Source: Nocardia cyriacigeorgica GUH-2 | GTDB lineage: Bacteria; Actinomycetota; Actinomycetes; Mycobacteriales; Mycobacteriaceae | DNA: 64,000 nt | NCBI RefSeq assembly: GCF_000284035.1 | Contig: NC_016887.1 | Span: 1,984,001-2,048,000 of the forward strand | Reading direction: 5' to 3' | Shown: positions 35,307-45,932 of the stretch, in pieces | How the letters are laid out: every line of letters begins with the position of its first letter | How positions within the stretch are numbered: the stretch's first letter is position 1 | Notes under the pieces: generated by a model | What the model was told of the DNA's origin: nothing | Database searches by the model: none | Seen by the model: only the letters and a program-made list of their open reading frames with translations | Position numbers and translations under genes: made by a program

Positions 35307-36205
35307 CGGTGGTTCCCGCCCACTGCCGCCGCGAGCGCCGCGCCGATGGTGGGGTGCTGGAACTGGTAGCCCGCCGCCTCCAGGACGGTCGGGATCGCGC
35401 GTGGGCCGTGCAGGATTCCCTCCTGCGCGAACTCGCCCAGAACCGCGCGCAGCGCGAACGCAGGCACCACCATCGGCGTGGGCCGGTGCACCGCGCGGCC
35501 GAAGGCCCGATTGAACTCGGCATTGGTGACCGGCGCCGGACCGACGACGTTGACCGGCCCGGCGATCGCGTCGTTGCCGAGCGCGAACAGGATCGCGCCG
35601 ATCTCGTCGTCGAGCGAGATCCACGGCGTGTACTGGCGGCCGTTGCCGAGCCGCCCACCCAGCCCGAGCTGGTACAGCGGTTTCAACATGCCGAGCATGC
35701 CGCCGTTGCGGGCCAGCACCACCGCGCTGCGCAGCAGCACGGTGCGGGTGCCCGCGGCGCTGGCGGGCAGCGTCGCGGCCTCCCAGTCCCGGCACAGGGT
35801 GGCCAGGAAGCCGGTGCCCGGCGGCGTGGATTCCTCCACCACGCGGTTGCCGGTGTCGCCGCCGTAGATGTGCACGCCGCTGGCATTGACCAGCACCGGC
35901 ACCCCGGCGGCGACGACGGCACCGGCCAGCACGTCGGTCGGGGTGATCCGGCTGTCGCGCAGCTCCTGTTTGAAGCTGCCGGTCCAGCGGCGGCTGCCGA
36001 TGCTCGCCCCGCACAGGTTCACCACGGCATCGGCACCGCGCAACGCCTGCTCGTCCAGATCGGCGCGGGCGGGATCCCACACGTACTCGTCGGCCGCGGC
36101 CGCCGGACGGCGCACCAAGCGGACGACCTGGTGCCCGTCGCGGCGCAGTGCCGCGACGAGCGCCGTACCGATCAACCCGGACGAGCCGGCGATCACGACC
36201 TTCAT
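35303..36205 (-). CDS. TIGR01777 family NAD-dependent epimerase-like protein
   Basis: 300 residues, Rossmann fold of the extended SDR type with an N-terminal nucleotide-binding GSSGLIG (8-14). The family-specific middle [23 protein letters not shown] and the C-terminal DUF1731 segment ([17 protein letters not shown]) are present. The homologue in M. tuberculosis (Rv2216) also sits between sucB and lipB. Biochemical function is unknown. It starts 15 bp after the sucB stop. Confidence 0.92.
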   Translation of the reverse strand: MKVVIAGSSGLIGTALVAALRRDGHQVVRLVRRPAAAADEYVWDPARADLDEQALRGADAVVNLCGASIGSRRWTGSFKQELRDSRITPTDVLAGAVVAAGVPVLVNASGVHIYGGDTGNRVVEESTPPGTGFLATLCRDWEAATLPASAAGTRTVLLRSAVVLARNGGMLGMLKPLYQLGLGGRLGNGRQYTPWISLDDEIGAILFALGNDAIAGPVNVVGPAPVTNAEFNRAFGRAVHRPTPMVVPAFALRAVLGEFAQEGILHGPRAIPTVLEAAGYQFQHPTIGAALAAAVGGNHR

Positions 36206-36220
36206 CCGTGAATGTCCCGG

Positions 36221-38020
36221 TTACAGGCCGAGGTCAGCCTCGAACGCCGCCTCTTCGAGCCGATGCCGGATCGTGGTGAGGAAACGACCCGCGTCGGCGC
36301 CGTCGATCAGGCGGTGATCGTAGGTCAGCGGCAGGTAGCACATCGACCGCACACCGATCGACTCGTTGCCGGTCTCGTCGGTGACCACGACCGGACGCTT
36401 GACGATCGCACCCGTACCGAGCATGGCCGCCTGCGGCGGAACCAGGATCGGGGTGTCGAACAGCGCGCCCTGGCTGCCGATATTGGTGATGGTGAAGGTG
36501 CCACCGGCCAGCTCGTCGGGCTTGAGGCCACCGTTGCGGGCGCGATCGGCGATATCGGCGATGGCGCGCGCGAGCCCGGCCAGCGACAGGTCGCTGGCGT
36601 TGTGGATCACCGGGGACAGCAGGCCCTGCTCGGTGTCCACGGCGATGCCCAGGTGCACCGCGGCGTGGTAGGTGATCTCCTTGGTGCCCTCGTCGTAGCT
36701 GGCGTTGACGTTGGGGTGCACACCCAGCGCCTCGACCACGGCCTTGGCGAAGAACGGCAGGAACGTCAGGTTGACGCCCTCGCGCTCCTTGAACGCGGCC
36801 TTGGCCTGTGCCCGCAGGGCCGCGATCTTGGTGACGTCGGCCTCGTGGACCTGGGTCAGCTGCGCGGTGGTCTGCAGCGATTCCCGCGTCTTGGTCGCGG
36901 TGATCTGGCGGATGCGGTTGGCCTTCTGGGTGGTGCCACGCAGATGCGCCAGTTCCGGCTTGGCGGCGGCGGGCGCCTTCGCGGCCGGAGCGGCCTTGGC
37001 GGGCGCGGCGGCGGCCGGAGCCGGGGCCTTCTTCGCCTCGGCGGCGGCCAGCACATCCTGCTTGCGGATGCGGCCACCGACACCGGAACCGGTGAGGGTG
37101 GACAGGTCGACGCCGTTCTCCTCGGCCAGCTTGCGCACCAGCGGGGTGACGTACGGCGTCGCGCCGTTCGCGGCGGGCGCGGGAGCGGCCGGAGCGGGAG
37201 CCTGCGCCGCGGGAGCCGGGGCGGGCTTGGGGGCCGGCTTGGGCTCCGGAGCCCGAGCCGGAGCCGGAGCAGGCGCGGGGGCCGGGGCGGCAGCAGCCGG
37301 AGCGGGCTCCGGCTTGGGCTCGGGCTTCGGTTCGGGAGCCGGGGCCGGAGCGGGCGCAGGCGCCGGAGCGGCGGCGGGCGACCCACTGCCGATGATGCCG
37401 AGCTGACCGCCGACAGAGACGGTGTCGTCTTCCTGCGCGGTGATCTCCAGCAGCGTGCCCGCGACCGGGGACGGGATCTCGGTGTCGACCTTGTCGGTGG
37501 AGACCTCGAGCAGCGGCTCGTCGACGGCGACCTCGTCACCGACGGCCTTGAGCCAGCGGGTGACGGTGCCCTCGGTGACGGATTCGCCCAGCTCCGGCAT
37601 GTTCACCGGGGTGCCGGAAGCGCCGTCGCCGGAAGCCTGCGCGGCCGGTGCCGGTTCGGCCGGGGCCTGCTCGGCGGGAGCCTGTTCGGCCGGCGCCGGG
37701 GCCTGCGCGGCGGGCTCGGGTTCGGGGGCCGGTTCCGGGGCCGCGGCGGGTTCGGGGGACTCGGCGGGCGCGGCGTCCTCGCCGGCCTCGCTGATGATGC
37801 CGAGCTCGCCACCGACCTCGACCACGTCGTCTTCCTGGGCGACGATCTTCGACAGCACACCCGCCGTGGGGGACGGGATCTCGGTGTCGACCTTATCGGT
37901 GGAGACTTCGAGCAGCGGCTCGTCGACCTCGACCGTGTCTCCTTCCTGCTTCAGCCACCTGGTCACCGTTCCCTCGGTGACGCTCTCACCAAGAGCGGGC
38001 ATCTGGACGGAGAAGGCCAT
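36221..38020 (-). CDS. sucB: dihydrolipoamide acyltransferase (E2), SucB/DlaT
   Basis: 599-residue E2 of the pyruvate/2-oxoglutarate dehydrogenase complexes. Two lipoyl domains (about 3-78 and 123-198) each carry the lipoylated lysine in [12 protein letters not shown]. They are linked by Ala-Pro-Glu-rich flexible segments to a subunit-binding domain ([17 protein letters not shown]) and the catalytic acyltransferase domain with the active [12 protein letters not shown] near the C-terminus. The ATG at 38020 gives the lipoyl domain start [13 protein letters not shown]. It heads the operon with lipB and lipA, which lipoylate it. Confidence 0.96.
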   Translation of the reverse strand: MAFSVQMPALGESVTEGTVTRWLKQEGDTVEVDEPLLEVSTDKVDTEIPSPTAGVLSKIVAQEDDVVEVGGELGIISEAGEDAAPAESPEPAAAPEPAPEPEPAAQAPAPAEQAPAEQAPAEPAPAAQASGDGASGTPVNMPELGESVTEGTVTRWLKAVGDEVAVDEPLLEVSTDKVDTEIPSPVAGTLLEITAQEDDTVSVGGQLGIIGSGSPAAAPAPAPAPAPAPEPKPEPKPEPAPAAAAPAPAPAPAPARAPEPKPAPKPAPAPAAQAPAPAAPAPAANGATPYVTPLVRKLAEENGVDLSTLTGSGVGGRIRKQDVLAAAEAKKAPAPAAAAPAKAAPAAKAPAAAKPELAHLRGTTQKANRIRQITATKTRESLQTTAQLTQVHEADVTKIAALRAQAKAAFKEREGVNLTFLPFFAKAVVEALGVHPNVNASYDEGTKEITYHAAVHLGIAVDTEQGLLSPVIHNASDLSLAGLARAIADIADRARNGGLKPDELAGGTFTITNIGSQGALFDTPILVPPQAAMLGTGAIVKRPVVVTDETGNESIGVRSMCYLPLTYDHRLIDGADAGRFLTTIRHRLEEAAFEADLGL

Positions 38021-38316
38021 GTCCGTTGACTCCTCTGACTGCTCGACGGGTCTACAACAGTTCGTACCCCGCTGGTAGCTCGCCGCGGGTCGTGGCGAAT
38101 TACCGGCCACCGATCATTGTGCGTGACACAGGCATTGTGTGCCGCGCTCTTGGTTCGGCGCGTGGCTGCGGGGGTCCGTGTGGTTCTTGTACCGGGAACC
38201 ATCCTTGCACTTATGGGCGCACGACGTCGCAGAGGGCGTCCCTCAGCCGGGAACTGGCAATATGGACTTACCGGTAACTACCACGGTTCCGGTGCGGGAC
38301 TAGGAGGTCAGCGCGC
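38021..38316. other. divergent intergenic region sucB / small conserved gene
   Basis: 296 bp without a gene. It must hold the sucB promoter and that of the divergent 117-residue gene, which has a strong TAGGAGGT ribosome-binding site at 38301-38308. I see no clear operator or riboswitch. Confidence 0.4.
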
Positions 38317-38670
38317 GTGGGTTTGCTCGATCGTTTCCGCCGCGGTGCGCGCAAGCAGGTGAAAGCTACTCGCGGGTACGGAAATGACGCCCGCTATCTG
38401 GCCGACTGGGTACGCACCCACACCGGCGTCGAGGGCTTCATCGAACCGAAGACGACGCTGACGGATGTGACCGTGGTGCTGGTGGCCGCCGACGGGGAAT
38501 GGACACGCCGGGCCATCGGCGAGCGCGGCTCCCAGAATCTCGCACGCGACCTGGGCATTCCGGTCTACGACGTGCACAAGACCGGATATCCGCAGCGCAT
38601 GCGCGATTACGACGCGCGGCGCCGGATCGAACGTCAGCGCCAGATCGAACGCGATCTCGAGGATCTGTAG
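38317..38670 (+). CDS. conserved hypothetical protein (oxidoreductase-annotated family)
   Basis: 117 residues, basic, beginning with GTG after TAGGAGGT. The order is an Arg/Lys-rich N-terminus, an alpha/beta core (TTLTDVTVVLVAADGEWTRR, LGIPVYDVHKTGYPQRM) and a charged C-terminal helix (RRIERQRQIERDLEDL). Short proteins like this lie beside pepA and sucB in many nocardial genomes and are sometimes labelled oxidoreductase without evidence. Function unknown. Confidence 0.75.
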   Translation: MGLLDRFRRGARKQVKATRGYGNDARYLADWVRTHTGVEGFIEPKTTLTDVTVVLVAADGEWTRRAIGERGSQNLARDLGIPVYDVHKTGYPQRMRDYDARRRIERQRQIERDLEDL

Positions 38671-38724
38671 CGGTACCGGCGCGGCGTCCGCGTCTGGGAC
38701 GCCGCATCCGGCCGATGCTGACCG

Positions 38725-40236
38725 CTACTCCGCGGCGATGTCTTCCAGCACGGCGATGAGCGTGCGGACCGGAACACCGGTGCCGCCCTTGCCGATGTAG
38801 CCGAACGGTCCGCCGGTGTTGTAGGCCGGGCCCGCGATATCGACGTGCGCCCACTGCACGCCCTCGGGCACGAACTCCTTCAGGAACAGCCCGGCCGCGA
38901 GCATGCCGCCCCAGCGGTGCGGGGTGACATTGGCCAGATCGGCGACCTTGGAGTTGAGGTCGGACCGCAGTTCGGCGGGCAGCGGCATCGCCCAGCCGTT
39001 CTCGCCGACCTCGCGCGAGATGCGGGCGACGCGATCGCGGAAGTCCTCGGTGCCCATCACGCCCGGGGTGCGGGTGCCGAGCGCGACCATCTGCGCACCG
39101 GTCAGGGTGGCGACGTCGATGAGGTAGTCGGGCTCGTCCTCGCCGGCGCGGACGATGGCGTCGGCCAGGATCAGCCGGCCCTCGGCGTCGGTATTGATGA
39201 CCTCGACGGTGGTGCCGCCGTACTGGGTGAGCACATCGCCGGGGCGCTGCGCGGTCGCCGAGGGCATATTCTCGGCCATCGGCACGGTCGCGGTGACGGT
39301 GATCGGCAGGCTCAGCCGCGCGGCCAGCAGCGCGGTGGCCACGACCGCGGCGGCACCGGCCATATCCGAGGTCATGTTCTCCATGTTCTGCGCGGGCTTG
39401 ATGGAGATGCCGCCGGTGTCGAAGGTGATGCCCTTACCGACCAGCGCGACCTTCTTCGGGCCGCCTGCATAGGTGAGCCGCACCAGCCGCGGCGGACGCG
39501 AGGAGCCCTTGCCGACGCCGATGATGCCGCCGTAACCGCCTGCCTCCAAGGCGTTCTCGTCGAGGACTTCGACCTCGAGCCCGGCGGCCTCGGCCAGAAC
39601 CTGGGCGCGTGCGGCGAACTCGGCGGGGTAGAGGTGGCTGGGCGGAGTGTTGACGAAATCGCGTGCGGTGGCGACGGCTTCGGCCACCAGCTGCGCGCGC
39701 AGCAGCTCCATGATGCCGAAACTCGGCTCGGGCACCAGCAATTCGACGCGCACCACCGGACGCTCGTCGGGCTTGGGTGCGGTCTTGTCCGAGCGGAACG
39801 GGGTGAACGAGTAGGCGCCCAGATAGAAGCCCTCCGCCGCGGCGGCGAGGTCGAGCCCGGACAGCGTGGTCGACACCAGTTCGGTGCCCGACAGCGACCG
39901 TGCGGCCACACCGGCGCTGCGGCGGATCTGCTCGGCGTCGAGTTTGTCGGCGCTGCCGAGGCCGACGGCGAGCACGCTGGTGACGTTGTCGAGTCCGGCG
40001 GGCGCGGGAATCCGGGTCAGTTCCTCGGCCTTGCCCTTCGCGCCGACGGCGCCGAGCTGATCGAGCAGTTGTGCGCGCAGCTCGGGCCCGAGTACATCAC
40101 TGAACATGTCCTCGGGCGCGATGGCCGGGCCGTCCTCCGACGAGGTCAGTCCGATGACGAGCACATCGGTGTCGGGGCCGATGGATTCGGTGCGATGCAG
40201 TTCGGGGCCCAGCGGGCGATCAGCGACAGCGGTCAT
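38725..40236 (-). CDS. pepA: leucyl aminopeptidase (M17)
   Basis: 503-residue cytosolic di-metal aminopeptidase that releases N-terminal Leu and other residues. The M17 signature NTDAEGRL is present with the following ILADA. The metal-binding [14 protein letters not shown] region and the catalytic bicarbonate-site arginine in NTDAEGR are also intact. An N-terminal domain of about 170 residues matches the family. The homologue (pepB) occupies the same place next to sucB in M. tuberculosis. Confidence 0.97.
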   Translation of the reverse strand: MTAVADRPLGPELHRTESIGPDTDVLVIGLTSSEDGPAIAPEDMFSDVLGPELRAQLLDQLGAVGAKGKAEELTRIPAPAGLDNVTSVLAVGLGSADKLDAEQIRRSAGVAARSLSGTELVSTTLSGLDLAAAAEGFYLGAYSFTPFRSDKTAPKPDERPVVRVELLVPEPSFGIMELLRAQLVAEAVATARDFVNTPPSHLYPAEFAARAQVLAEAAGLEVEVLDENALEAGGYGGIIGVGKGSSRPPRLVRLTYAGGPKKVALVGKGITFDTGGISIKPAQNMENMTSDMAGAAAVVATALLAARLSLPITVTATVPMAENMPSATAQRPGDVLTQYGGTTVEVINTDAEGRLILADAIVRAGEDEPDYLIDVATLTGAQMVALGTRTPGVMGTEDFRDRVARISREVGENGWAMPLPAELRSDLNSKVADLANVTPHRWGGMLAAGLFLKEFVPEGVQWAHVDIAGPAYNTGGPFGYIGKGGTGVPVRTLIAVLEDIAAE

Positions 40237-40310
40237 GGGCTCAGGCTAGCCGCGGCGCGCCGATCGGCGAGCGCGACCTCGGGCGAACCCGCGGCAGGCC
40301 GGGTGGTCGG

Positions 40311-41144
40311 TCACGACGCGGGGTGCCGCCGGTAGCGCGCGGCGACACCGTCGAGGAGCAGGTCGATGCCGGCGTCGATGACTGCGTCGAAATCGACCTC
40401 CGGCGGCCCGGTGCCGAACAGTTTGCCCAGCACCGGACGTATTGCCGGATCGAGCAGCTCGGCCAGCTCGGCCTGCACCTGCTCACCGGGCTGGGCGTCC
40501 GGATCGAGCGCTCGCTCCACGTACTCCGCGCTCCACATCAGGGCGATGCCCTGGACCAGGCCGGACAGGGCGAGGTAGATCGACAGGATCTCGTGCGGCG
40601 TCATGGCCGGCTCGTCCAGTGCGCTGAAGGTGCGCTCCAGGATGTCGAACAAGGCGGGACCGATCGGTGGCCGGGTCCGGGCCAGCACCGGCAGCAACCA
40701 CGGATGACGCTGGTAGAGCTGCCATTCCTGACGCGCCTCGTAAGCGACGCGGGCGCGCCATCCGGTCAACTCCGGTGGCGGCGGCGGTACCTCGGCGAGG
40801 ACCAGTTCGGCCATGGCGGCCAGTAGCGCGTCGCGGTCGGCGTAGTGCCGGTACAGCGCGGCGGTGGTGACGCCGAGTTCGCCGGCCAGCCGCCGGGTGG
40901 ACAGGCCGTCCAGGCCGAGGCGATCGGCCAGTTCGACGGCGGTGCGGGCGATGGTGACGGCGGTCGGCGGTGCGCCGGTGGCGCGGCGGCGGGTGGGTGC
41001 TGTGTGGTGCGCCGGGATGAGGGCGTCGCGGCGGGCACGGTACGCGCGGGCCTGGCAGGAGCGGGAGCAGTAGCGGCGGCGTCGTCCGCGGGCCGGGTGG
41101 GCGAGGGGTTGTCCGCAGGTCACGCATGCGTCCAAGGCCGCCAT
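40311..41144 (-). CDS. TetR-family regulator with N-terminal zinc-finger extension
   Basis: 277 residues. The N-terminal 40 residues contain CVTCG and, 17 residues later, CSRSC, which would bind one zinc; a short basic linker follows. The TetR helix-turn-helix then reads LSTRRLAGELGVTTAALYRHYADRD, followed by a C-terminal ligand-binding domain of the TetR_C tetracyclin-like class. The fused finger is unusual. The gene is divergent from the GNAT gene at 41243, with 98 bp between, so it may control that gene and itself. Confidence 0.85.
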   Translation of the reverse strand: MAALDACVTCGQPLAHPARGRRRRYCSRSCQARAYRARRDALIPAHHTAPTRRRATGAPPTAVTIARTAVELADRLGLDGLSTRRLAGELGVTTAALYRHYADRDALLAAMAELVLAEVPPPPPELTGWRARVAYEARQEWQLYQRHPWLLPVLARTRPPIGPALFDILERTFSALDEPAMTPHEILSIYLALSGLVQGIALMWSAEYVERALDPDAQPGEQVQAELAELLDPAIRPVLGKLFGTGPPEVDFDAVIDAGIDLLLDGVAARYRRHPAS

Positions 41145-41242
41145 TTCATCACCCTAAGCAGTGTGACGAAATGATGGCAAGGGCATTGTCGTCGCTCTAC
41201 TTTGGCACCCAGACACACTGTTCACGGCGGGAGGAAACGGAT

Positions 41243-41851
41243 ATGGGTACCACGCTGACGGTGCGGCGGGCGAGCGAGGCGGATCGGGATGCGGTGGTCG
41301 AGGCGTTCGGCAAATGCTCGGACGAGGCGGTGACGGCCTGGGTGCTGGAGGGGCATCCGGTCGAGGCCTACATCGACCAGCATGTGCCGATGATCATCGA
41401 TCGCGGGTTGAAGGAGGACGAGATCTGGATCGCCGGGGCCGGCGAGGAGGTCTGGGCGGTATCGATCTGGCAGCACGTCACCTCGATGGACCGGTTCGTC
41501 GCCGAGGCCGAGGAGGCGCGGGCGATGCGGGAGCAGATGCCGGAGCTGAGCATCGCGCGGCGGCTGGACGCGGTGATGTCGTTGCTCGCCGCGGAGCACC
41601 CGCGCGAGATTCCGCATCGGTATCTCCAGGTGATCGTCACCGTGCCGGAACATCGCGGCAAGGGTGCGGGCGCGGCGATCCTCGCCGACCGGTTGCCGGT
41701 GTTCACCGCCGAACGGATTCCGGCGTTCCTCGAGGCCAGCACCGAGCGCTCGTCGCGGTTGTACGCGCGCCACGGATTCGAGGCCACCGGTATCAACCAC
41801 ACGCTGCCGGAGAACGGGCCTACGCTGCGGCCGATGTGGTTCCGGCCCTGA
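41243..41851 (+). CDS. GNAT-family N-acetyltransferase
   Basis: 202 residues. The fold is indicated by VRRASEADRDAVVEAF at the start, the acetyl-CoA pyrophosphate loop VPEHRGKGAGAAILADR, and the C-terminal SRLYARHGFEATG. GGGAGGAAACG precedes the ATG at good spacing. It is divergent from the zinc-finger TetR regulator and is its likely target. Substrate unknown; similar proteins next to regulators often detoxify small molecules. Confidence 0.85.
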   Translation: MGTTLTVRRASEADRDAVVEAFGKCSDEAVTAWVLEGHPVEAYIDQHVPMIIDRGLKEDEIWIAGAGEEVWAVSIWQHVTSMDRFVAEAEEARAMREQMPELSIARRLDAVMSLLAAEHPREIPHRYLQVIVTVPEHRGKGAGAAILADRLPVFTAERIPAFLEASTERSSRLYARHGFEATGINHTLPENGPTLRPMWFRP

Positions 41852-41908
41852 TTCGGCCGGTCCCGACGGGTGGGACAGCGCCGCCGCCCGGCGGGTTAAG
41901 CTCGCCGG

Positions 41909-43009
41909 GTGAGCGACGCTGACCTGCTGCAAGGGCCGATCCATGATCTCCACGTCGAACTGGGTGCGAGTTTCGCGCCGTTCGGCGGGTGGGAGATGCC
42001 GGTGTCGTATGCGGGCACCGTGGCCGAGCATCAGGCGGTGCGGACCACGGTCGGGCTGTTCGACGTCAGCCATCTCGGCAAGGCGACGGTGCGCGGGCCC
42101 GGTGCGGCGGAGTTCGTCAACGCGACGCTGAGCAACGACCTGGGGCGGATCCGGCCGGGTAAGGCGCAGTACACGCTGTGCTGCACCGAGGACGGCGGCG
42201 TCATCGACGATCTGATCGCCTACTACGTCGCCGACGACGAGATCTTCCTCGTGCCCAATGCCGCCAACACCGCAACCGTCGTGGCGGAGCTGCGGAAGGT
42301 GGCGCCCGAGGGCATCACCGTGACCGACGAGCACCGCGACTACGCCGTGTTCGCGGTGCAGGGCCCGCGCTCCACCGAGGTGCTGACCGCGCTCGGCCTG
42401 CCGACCGACCTCGAGTACATGGCCTACGCCGACGCCGAATGGGATGGGCGGCCCGTGCGGGTCTGCCGCACCGGCTACACCGGCGAGCACGGCTACGAGC
42501 TGCTGCCGCGCTGGGCCGACGCCGAACCGCTGTTCCGCGCCCTGGTCCGCGAGGTGCAGGCCGCCGACGGACAGGTCGCCGGCCTCGGCGCCCGCGACAC
42601 CCTGCGCACCGAGATGGGTTATCCACTGCACGGGCACGAGCTGTCCACCGAGATCTCGCCGGTGCAGGCGCGGGCCGGGTGGGCGGTCGGCTGGAAGAAG
42701 CCGGAGTTCTGGGGCAAGGCCGCGCTGGAACAGGAGAAGGCGGCCGGACCCAAGCGAATCCTGTTGGGGCTCAAGGCTCTCGATCGCGGTGTGCTGCGGC
42801 AGGGGCAGCAGGTCCTGCTCGGGGATCAGGTCGTGGGGGAGACCACCTCGGGAACGTTCTCGCCGTCGCTGAAGGTGGGTATCGCGCTCGCCCTGCTCGA
42901 CACCGGGGCCGCGCTGGAACCGGGTGCCGAAGTCGCGGTGGATGTGCGTGGGCGGCGGCTGCGGTGCGAGGTGGTCCGGCCGCCGTTCGTCGAAGTCAAG
43001 GCGAAATAG
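41909..43009 (+). CDS. gcvT: aminomethyltransferase (glycine cleavage T protein)
   Basis: 366 residues. Transfers the methylene group from the lipoyl arm of GcvH to tetrahydrofolate and releases ammonia. The family blocks [27 protein letters not shown] and [13 protein letters not shown] are present with the folate-binding Asp region. It begins with GTG shortly after a divergent-free 57-bp gap and is followed by ilvE, the same order as Rv2211c and Rv2210c of M. tuberculosis. Confidence 0.97.
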   Translation: MSDADLLQGPIHDLHVELGASFAPFGGWEMPVSYAGTVAEHQAVRTTVGLFDVSHLGKATVRGPGAAEFVNATLSNDLGRIRPGKAQYTLCCTEDGGVIDDLIAYYVADDEIFLVPNAANTATVVAELRKVAPEGITVTDEHRDYAVFAVQGPRSTEVLTALGLPTDLEYMAYADAEWDGRPVRVCRTGYTGEHGYELLPRWADAEPLFRALVREVQAADGQVAGLGARDTLRTEMGYPLHGHELSTEISPVQARAGWAVGWKKPEFWGKAALEQEKAAGPKRILLGLKALDRGVLRQGQQVLLGDQVVGETTSGTFSPSLKVGIALALLDTGAALEPGAEVAVDVRGRRLRCEVVRPPFVEVKAK

Positions 43010-43086
43010 CCGGCGCCATGTCGCGAGGTTGCCGAGCCGGACAACGCGCCGAAAAGCGGCGAAACCTCGACCGATAAGATCGCCGT

Positions 43087-44187
43087 ATGACCGCTGCTGC
43101 ACAGTTCACCCGTATTCCGCATCCGGCTCCGCTTCCGGAGCAGCGGGTACAGGAGATACTGACGGCGCCGGGTTTCGGTCGCTACTTCACCGACCACATG
43201 GTCTCCATCGACTACACCGAGGCCGCGGGCTGGAGCAACGCCCGCGTGGAACCGTACGGGCCGCTGTCGATGGATCCGGCGACCATGGTGTTCCACTACG
43301 GCCAGGCCATCTTCGAAGGGTTGAAGGCCTACCGCCAGCCCGACGGCAGCGTCTCCTGCTTCCGGATCGACGCCAACGCCGCCCGGTTCCGCCGGTCGGC
43401 GCGCCGGATGGCGATGGCCGAACTGCCGGACGAGCTGTTCATCGAATCGGTGCGTCAGCTGCTCGAGGTCGACGAGCGCTGGGTGCCCGCGGCCGGCGGT
43501 GAGGAATCGCTGTACCTGCGGCCGTTCATGTTCGCTACCGAATCCGGCCTCGGCGTGAAGCCGGCCGCGGCCTACAAGTACCTGCTGCTCGGCTCGCCCG
43601 CCGGTGCCTACTTCCCGCGCGGAGTGAAGCCGGTGCGCGTGTGGCTGTCCACCGAGTACGTGCGCGCGGCTCCCGGCGGCACCGGGGAGGCGAAAGTGGC
43701 GGGCAACTACGCGGCCTCGCTGCTGGCGCAAGCCGAGGCCACCGAGAAGGGCTGCGACCAGGTGGTATGGCTGGATGCCTGCGAGCGCCGCTACGTCGAG
43801 GAGATGGGCACCAACAACCTTTTCTTCGTCTTCGGGTCCGGTTCCGATGCCCGACTGGTGACGCCGGAACTGTCCGGTTCGCTGCTGCCCGGCATCACCC
43901 GCGATTCGCTGCTCACCCTGGCCGCCGACTCCGGCTACCAGGTCGAGGAACGCAAGATCTCGGTGGAGGAATGGCGTAAGGGCGCCGAATCGGGCGAGAT
44001 CACCGAGGTGTTCGCTTGCGGCACCGCCGCGGTGATCACCCCGGTCGGCTGGGTGCGCACCGGGGACGAGGAGTTCGCCATCGGCGGCGGTGAGCCCGGC
44101 GAGGTCACCATGGCCCTGCGCGAGACGCTGACCGGGATCCAGCGCGGCACCTTCGCCGATATCCACCAGTGGATGCGCCGTCTGTGA
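43087..44187 (+). CDS. ilvE: branched-chain amino acid aminotransferase
   Basis: 366-residue PLP enzyme for the last step of Leu, Ile and Val synthesis. The class IV signature [13 protein letters not shown] and the PLP lysine in GNYAASL-preceded segment GEAKVAGNY are seen, and FEGLKAYR supplies the substrate-binding arginine. Length matches the fold-type IV group II enzymes of actinobacteria. It follows gcvT by 77 bp. Confidence 0.97.
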   Translation: MTAAAQFTRIPHPAPLPEQRVQEILTAPGFGRYFTDHMVSIDYTEAAGWSNARVEPYGPLSMDPATMVFHYGQAIFEGLKAYRQPDGSVSCFRIDANAARFRRSARRMAMAELPDELFIESVRQLLEVDERWVPAAGGEESLYLRPFMFATESGLGVKPAAAYKYLLLGSPAGAYFPRGVKPVRVWLSTEYVRAAPGGTGEAKVAGNYAASLLAQAEATEKGCDQVVWLDACERRYVEEMGTNNLFFVFGSGSDARLVTPELSGSLLPGITRDSLLTLAADSGYQVEERKISVEEWRKGAESGEITEVFACGTAAVITPVGWVRTGDEEFAIGGGEPGEVTMALRETLTGIQRGTFADIHQWMRRL

Positions 44188-44200
44188 CGGTCCCCGGAAA

Positions 44201-44234
44201 TCCGGCCGGCCGGCTGTGGCCGGGCCCGGCCGGA
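44201..44234. terminator. bidirectional terminator hairpin between ilvE and the MBL gene
   Basis: TCCGGCCGG and CCGGCCGGA pair perfectly around a GC-rich 16-bp loop, between two convergent genes. No T tract. Confidence 0.45.
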
Positions 44235-44250
44235 GGGGCGAATCGGCCGA

Positions 44251-44964
44251 TCAGCCGGGCATGAGCGCCTGCCATTCGGCCAGTGACGTCGGGCGCAACA
44301 CGTAGTTGTTGGCGCGGATCGTGTCGAGCGAGGCGTTCGGATCCTGGCTGTACCAGTGGCCGGGGTAGACCGTGGGATTGCCGTCCAATTCGGACAGATA
44401 GCGCAGGCTGCGGAACATCGCCTCGGAGTCGCCGCCGGGGAAGTCGGTGCGCCCGCACCCGTCGACGAACAGCGTGTCACCGGCGATCAGGCGGTTGTCG
44501 AACAGGAAGCACTGGCTGCCCGGGGTGTGTCCGGGGGTGTGCAGCAACTCGATGTCGAACGCGCCGACGCTCACCTTGTCGCCGTGGTCGTGGCCGGTGA
44601 GCTCGCTGGGCGCGATCCCGGTGACGTTGGCGACCCACGGTAGTTCCTGGTTGTTGACATGCACTGCGACGCTGGTCTTTTCGAGGAGCTCGCGCACCCC
44701 GCGCAGGGTGAAGCCGAGCATGGTCCCACCGACGTGGTCGGGGTGGTGATGGGTGGCGAGCACCCCCGTCAGCCGCAGCCCGTCCGCTTCGGCGATATCG
44801 GCCAGCTCACCGGCGGCATACGCCGGATCGACCACCACGCACTCACCGGCGTCCCGGTCGCCGATCAGATAGGCGAAATTGCGCATCTGCGTCGCGATGG
44901 GATCACCGACGGCGAAATCCCGTCCGGACAACAGCTGACGAAAGTACAGGCGCTCGGCTGACAT
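44251..44964 (-). CDS. metallo-beta-lactamase-fold hydrolase (glyoxalase II-like)
   Basis: 237 residues with the metal-binding signature THHHPDH, a later HTPGHTPGS histidine, and the bridging aspartate in IAGDTLFVDGCGR plus a final YPGHW. This is the arrangement of hydroxyacylglutathione hydrolases and related thioesterases; with no glutathione in actinobacteria the substrate is more likely a mycothiol conjugate or another thioester. The ATG at 44964 (MSAERLYF) was preferred over a GTG three codons earlier. Confidence 0.88.
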   Translation of the reverse strand: MSAERLYFRQLLSGRDFAVGDPIATQMRNFAYLIGDRDAGECVVVDPAYAAGELADIAEADGLRLTGVLATHHHPDHVGGTMLGFTLRGVRELLEKTSVAVHVNNQELPWVANVTGIAPSELTGHDHGDKVSVGAFDIELLHTPGHTPGSQCFLFDNRLIAGDTLFVDGCGRTDFPGGDSEAMFRSLRYLSELDGNPTVYPGHWYSQDPNASLDTIRANNYVLRPTSLAEWQALMPG

Positions 44965-45100
44965 ACCCGTCACTGTAGGGCCATAGGTATCGGCGGTGTC
45001 GGGTCAGCTGGCCGATTCGACACCGTACGACCCGCCGAGTTGGAGATCCGCCCAGGTCGGGCGCTCTCCGGTGACTGGGACGGTCGTGTCCCCGGTGGTG

Positions 45101-45850
45101 TCAGGGGCCGAGGGAGAAGCCGAGGGCGGTGAGGGCGGTGGTGGTTTCAATGACGGTGCCGAGGACGTCGCCGGAGAGACCGCCGAAGCGGCGCAGGCAG
45201 TGGCGGACCAGGACCAGGACGGCGAGGGCGGTGAGTGCGACGACGAGGGGGCCGAGCCAGCCGTGGGCGGGGAGAGCGAAGAAAGCGGCGGCTACGGCTG
45301 CCAGGGTCCAGGCGGCGATCGTGATCGGCGATTGCGTGCCCGCGACCAGAGCGCCGAAGCCGGTACCCGGGGCGGCTGTGGTTCCCCTGCGGCAGGCCGC
45401 GACGACGGCGACCCTGGGCAGGGAGACGGCCAGGATCACCGCGAACCAGCGTCCCTCATCGGCGAGGGCGGCGAACGAAAAGGCTTGCAGGGCAACGGTG
45501 AAGACGATGGCGGCGACGCCGAATGGGCCGGCGCTGCCGCTCTTCATGATCTCGCGGGCCCGTTCGGGTGGGCCGTAGCTGCCGAGGCCGTCGGCGGTGT
45601 CGGCGAGCCCGTCCAGGTGCATGCCCCGGGTGCTCAGCGCGAGCACCCCGACGGTGACCAAGCCGGCCACCGCCGAACTCGCCCCGGCCACGGTGAGCAG
45701 CCACAGAACTCCGCACGCGAGCACACCGAGCGATGCCCCGACCACCGGGGCCCAGGCGATGGCGATCGCCGCGCTCTCGCGGTCGACGGTGTCGGGTCCG
45801 CGGACGGGGAGAACCGTCAGCCAGGAGAAGGCGAGACGCGGTCCGATCAT
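45101..45850 (-). CDS. cobS: adenosylcobinamide-GDP ribazoletransferase (cobalamin synthase)
   Basis: 249-residue integral membrane enzyme joining alpha-ribazole and adenosylcobinamide-GDP. Typical features are the N-terminal LAFSWLTVLPV, the conserved DGLADTADGLGSYGPPERAREIMKSGSAGPFG block and several hydrophobic helices. It lies downstream of cobT with cobU further upstream on the same strand, forming the nucleotide-loop assembly cluster of vitamin B12 synthesis. Confidence 0.95.
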   Translation of the reverse strand: MIGPRLAFSWLTVLPVRGPDTVDRESAAIAIAWAPVVGASLGVLACGVLWLLTVAGASSAVAGLVTVGVLALSTRGMHLDGLADTADGLGSYGPPERAREIMKSGSAGPFGVAAIVFTVALQAFSFAALADEGRWFAVILAVSLPRVAVVAACRRGTTAAPGTGFGALVAGTQSPITIAAWTLAAVAAAFFALPAHGWLGPLVVALTALAVLVLVRHCLRRFGGLSGDVLGTVIETTTALTALGFSLGP

Positions 45851-45932
45851 GGGGTCGGCTCCGTCACCCCGTACGTGGTACCGGCGCCACGAGGCGGTCG
45901 GCGCGGCGCCGAGTGACCGAGCGGCTGGGCCG

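Noticed and set aside
34722..36080. A 452-codon frame suggesting an acetyltransferase fused to an Arg-rich domain
   Set aside because: The Arg/Gly-rich first part is the shadow of the TIGR01777 gene; the acetyltransferase starts at 35306 with an ATGA overlap.
41222..43102. Minus-strand frame of 626 codons opposite the GNAT and gcvT genes
   Set aside because: High-GC antisense frame; the plus strand carries clear gcvT and GNAT motifs.
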